This document shows positions 6,189 to 7,936 of a stretch of DNA of 7,936 nt, piece after piece. The notes under the pieces were generated by a model that searched no databases, was not told the origin of the DNA, and was given only the letters and a program-made list of their open reading frames with translations. Origin of the DNA: Paracoccaceae bacterium (lineage in GTDB: Bacteria > Pseudomonadota > Alphaproteobacteria > Rhodobacterales > Rhodobacteraceae); the NCBI GenBank assembly GCA_002401945.1, contig NVUP01000005.1, forward strand, positions 123,803-131,738, in the 5' to 3' direction. The translations under genes and the position numbers were made by a program. Position 1 is the stretch's first letter. Every line of letters begins with the position of its first letter.

Positions 6189-6231
6189 TCTAGTAAAATA
6201 AAGGAAGGAATTAAAACCAAAGGCTAGGCAA

Positions 6232-6663
6232 ATGATCTCGGTAATTTCCAGCGGCATCAGCATTTACAACCCAATTTCCCGGGCTGGTCAGCCTGCGCTG
6301 ACCCAGGTTGAAGCCGTCCTGGCAGCGGAGAATACCAAACAACTCGCCCGTGAGTTGGCCCAGGCCAAAGCTGTAGAAGATGCACGTCAGAAATTCCTGC
6401 AAACACAATATGTCGGCCCTGCCCGCACGGTGGCTCGTTCAACCGCACTGGGATCAGAACGCCCTCAACCTCTGCAGACGCAGTATGTTGGGCTGGCCCG
6501 CTCTGCAGCCCGGTTGGCGGCACTTGGTCAAGACAAAATTGGCGCCACGGACATGCAAAATTATTACCAGGACCTGCGATCTGGCTGTCATGTCGGCCCA
6601 AAACCCGCCAGCATAATTGCAGCCGAAGAGCGGGCCCGTTTGGTCCTGAATATCACGGTCTGA
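6232..6663 (+). CDS. Small repeat-containing protein, unknown function (143 aa)
   Basis: I do not recognise this family. The start is supported by AAAGG 8 bp ahead of ATG, an AT-rich promoter-like region and a TGA stop. The protein has a Ser/Ile-rich N-terminus (MISVISSGISIYNP), a predicted helix of about residues 22-55 (LAAENTKQLARELAQAKAVE), and two copies of a 19-residue motif: residues 56-74 (LQTQYVGPARTVARSTALG) and 81-99 (LQTQYVGLARSAARLAALG), 14 of 19 identical. A weaker echo (HVGPKPAS) follows at 120-127, and a helix closes the protein. There is no Sec signal or membrane span, and one cysteine (C119). Nine of the 14 conserved repeat residues use different codons in the two copies, which points to an old duplication held by selection on the protein. 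It is divergent from ogt and followed by another small orphan gene. Confidence 0.7.
   Translation: MISVISSGISIYNPISRAGQPALTQVEAVLAAENTKQLARELAQAKAVEDARQKFLQTQYVGPARTVARSTALGSERPQPLQTQYVGLARSAARLAALGQDKIGATDMQNYYQDLRSGCHVGPKPASIIAAEERARLVLNITV
6397..6528 (+). repeat. Duplicated 19-codon motif inside the 143-residue gene
   Basis: Copy 1 is 6397-6453 and copy 2 is 6472-6528, offset by 75 bp (25 codons). The encoded motif is LQTQYVG-x-AR-x2-AR-x2-ALG. The two DNA copies differ at many third positions (CAA/CAG, ACA/ACG, GTC/GTT, GGC/GGG), so this is an ancient protein repeat and not a recent DNA duplication. Confidence 0.85.
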
Positions 6664-6781
6664 TAGACAGCGCCCCGTCGCCATATTTGAGAAAACAAAG
6701 GGTCGTCGCCGCCGGCCTTTAAGATTTTAGACGTCTCACCAGCTGCGGCAGAGGGCGATTTTTCTGCGGGAATTCCAGACC

Positions 6782-6808
6782 TTGCAAATACCGTATGAAT
6801 TCTATGTA
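6782..6808 (+). promoter_or_regulatory. Weak promoter candidate for the 119-residue gene
   Basis: TTGCAA (6782-6787) is followed by TATGTA (6803-6808) at a short 15-bp spacing, about 100 bp before the start at 6913. Both boxes are imperfect. The gap 6664-6912 otherwise shows only a short GCAGA/TCTGC inverted repeat around the T run near 6760-6772, too weak to call a terminator. Confidence 0.2.
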
Positions 6809-6912
6809 AACTGACCCACGCCCAGCGCGCTCTTTCAGTCGCATTTTAACAAGTTTCCCACAGTATCAAGGCAAGCGCTCACTCCGCTCCCTTTTACTTT
6901 GGAGAACCACCC

Positions 6913-7272
6913 ATGCACTCTGTCTCAGCTGTTGGCGGGCTCAACACCGCACAGACTTCGGCCCCCCACAACAAACAACCCGGCCCACCAGATCACGCCA
7001 AGGCCTGGGGGTGGCGGGCCAAACAGGCTGCATCGGCCGAAGAAACTCAAGCCACCGCAACAACAACAGAACCAGCCGTTGCGGCTGAAACCACCACTGC
7101 AGTTAAAGCTGTTGGCGATGTGGACCAGATTTCTCAGGACGCAACCACCACCCTGCCGCTCCCCAGCGAAGCGGATATGGAATCGGTCCTTCTGGGGCTG
7201 GCCTCTGGAACCACGGATGGAACCAGCCAGGACGCTGCCGCTGGATATGATATCGCGGCGCTGTTCGTCTAA
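6913..7272 (+). CDS. Small Thr/Ala-rich protein, unknown function (119 aa)
   Basis: I do not recognise this protein. GGAG at 6901-6904 lies 8 bp ahead of the ATG and supports the start; the stop is TAA. Residues 1-40 are Ser/Gln/Pro-rich (MHSVSAVGGLNTAQTS), residues 41-80 are a low-complexity Thr/Ala/Glu stretch (EETQATATTTEPAVAAETTT), and the acidic C-terminal part (PSEADMESVLLGLASGTTDG, ending GYDIAALFV) has two short hydrophobic patches that could form a docking helix and tail. No Sec signal or membrane span is seen. The composition suggests a largely disordered protein. An overlapping frame (6899-7303) is Pro/Arg-rich and looks like a shadow. It follows the 143-residue gene by 249 bp and converges on ileS. 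Its coding status is less certain than that of its neighbours. Confidence 0.55.
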   Translation: MHSVSAVGGLNTAQTSAPHNKQPGPPDHAKAWGWRAKQAASAEETQATATTTEPAVAAETTTAVKAVGDVDQISQDATTTLPLPSEADMESVLLGLASGTTDGTSQDAAAGYDIAALFV

Positions 7273-7302
7273 AACAGTTTTGCCCGACCATAGGCATATC
7301 TG

Positions 7303-7345
7303 AAACAAAAGCGCCGCCCGCCCCCATCGAGGGGAAGGGCGGCGC
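7303..7345 (-). terminator. Intrinsic terminator of ileS
   Basis: Reading the minus strand, a 9-bp GC stem (GCGCCGCCC with GGGCGGCGC, 7311-7319 and 7337-7345) has a second CCCC/GGGG stem inside it and is followed by TTTTGTTT. It begins 33 bp after the ileS stop. The absence of a T run on the plus side shows it serves ileS. Confidence 0.88.
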
Positions 7346-7373
7346 GCAGGACCCTGATGGGCCTGCAGGTTTT
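7346..7373 (+). terminator. Possible terminator for the 119-residue gene
   Basis: GCAGG pairs with CCTGC, then CCC with GGG after a one-base bulge, around a TGAT loop; AGG and TTTT follow. It sits just beyond the ileS terminator, about 75 bp after the plus-strand stop. The stem is short and the T run begins three bases late, so it is a weak candidate. Confidence 0.35.
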
Positions 7374-7378
7374 AACGG

Positions 7379-7936
7379 TTAGCCAAGTGCTTTATCGCAA
7401 CGATCACAGACGCCATCGTGGCCATGCTGGCCAACATCGGGCAGGATTTTCCAGCAGCGCTGGCATTTCTCGCCTTCGGCCTTTTCAAACACCACTGTAA
7501 TGCCGTCGACTTCGGGCATCCGGAACGCCTCGGCTGGCGCGGGGTCGCCGGTCAGCACCAGACCTGAAGTGATGAAGAAGTCTTCCAGCGGCAGGGTCCG
7601 CAGCAACGCCAGGACCTCTGGATCATTGACATGCACCACTGGTGCCGCCTCCAGACTGGAGCCGATCACCTTATCCTGCCGCTGAACTTCCAGCGCCGAG
7701 GTGACCACCCGCCGTACCCGACGGACCTTGGCCATATCCTCGGCCAGTGGTTCGTCCAGCCAATCCGCCGGGGTATGCGGGAAATCGGTCAAGTGCACCG
7801 AGGCGTCGTCGCCCGGATGCCGCTCCAGCCAGACCTCTTCCATGGTGAACACCAGGATCGGCGCCAGCCAGGTGGTGAGACGGTGATACAGCATGTCCAG
7901 CACCGTGCGCGCAGCGCGGGCATTCAGCGTATCGCC
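7379..7936 (-). CDS. ileS: Isoleucyl-tRNA synthetase, C-terminal part (partial)
   Basis: The gene enters from the right edge, and its last 185 codons are in the window, ending in TAA. The enzyme attaches isoleucine to tRNA-Ile in the cytoplasm. Visible parts are the end of the anticodon-binding helical domain (VLDMLYHRLTTWLAPILVFT, then MEEVW) and the C-terminal zinc-binding module CQRCWKILPDVG followed by VCDRCDKALG, which gives the two CxxC pairs of bacterial IleS. The charged linker VRRVRRVVTSALEVQRQDKV and the IGSSLEA motif between them are also typical of this family. The catalytic HIGH and KMSKS motifs lie outside the window. The open frame continues to the edge, so the apparent start near 7903 (GTG) is internal. 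A strong terminator follows. Confidence 0.95.
   Translation of the reverse strand, partial: GDTLNARAARTVLDMLYHRLTTWLAPILVFTMEEVWLERHPGDDASVHLTDFPHTPADWLDEPLAEDMAKVRRVRRVVTSALEVQRQDKVIGSSLEAAPVVHVNDPEVLALLRTLPLEDFFITSGLVLTGDPAPAEAFRMPEVDGITVVFEKAEGEKCQRCWKILPDVGQHGHDGVCDRCDKALG

Noticed and set aside
6899..7303. 134-codon plus-strand frame overlapping the 119-residue gene
   Set aside because: It is Pro/Arg/Gln-rich, its start lacks a proper ribosome binding site, and the frame at 6913 has a well-placed GGAG; however, the choice rests on composition only.

Overview
The window looks like the chromosome of an alphaproteobacterium, most likely a marine Rhodobacteraceae (Roseobacter-group) species. 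The base composition is moderately GC-rich. A short transaldolase, a DUF484 gene and a translationally coupled xerC lie in sequence. There is also a phosphatidylcholine synthase with the extended alphaproteobacterial motif, and IleS has a C-terminal zinc finger. This assignment rests on recalled family features, not on a database search.

Layout, left to right. (1) 1-203: the last 49 codons of a short-form transaldolase / fructose-6-phosphate aldolase, closed by a textbook intrinsic terminator. (2) 446-706: an unrecognised 86-residue helical protein, followed by about 380 bp without a convincing gene. (3) 1089-2713: DUF484 and xerC, overlapping by 4 bp and probably one transcript from a promoter just upstream. 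(4) 2816-3403: an exported cytochrome P460-type haem protein. (5) 3544-4593: a small single-EF-hand protein 39 bp ahead of pcs. (6) 4738-6049, minus strand: ogt followed after 7 bp by an EamA-family membrane transporter, convergent with pcs. (7) 6232-7272, plus strand: two unrecognised small proteins of 143 and 119 residues. The first carries a duplicated 19-residue motif. (8) 7303-7936, minus strand: the 3' end of ileS and its strong terminator, convergent with the 119-residue gene.

Most recognised genes are housekeeping: sugar phosphate metabolism, chromosome dimer resolution, membrane phosphatidylcholine, alkylation repair and tRNA charging. The accessory content is four small genes (446, 3544, 6232, 6913), each with a plausible ribosome binding site and none with a recognised function except the EF-hand. 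Three of them (3544, 6232, 6913) begin with similar short Ser/Thr/Ala-rich stretches. Two (3544, 6232) have CtrA-like TTAA sequences in the upstream region, so they may belong to a cell-cycle/motility-type regulon. That link is inference. I see no CRISPR array, insertion sequence, tRNA, rRNA or clear defence system.
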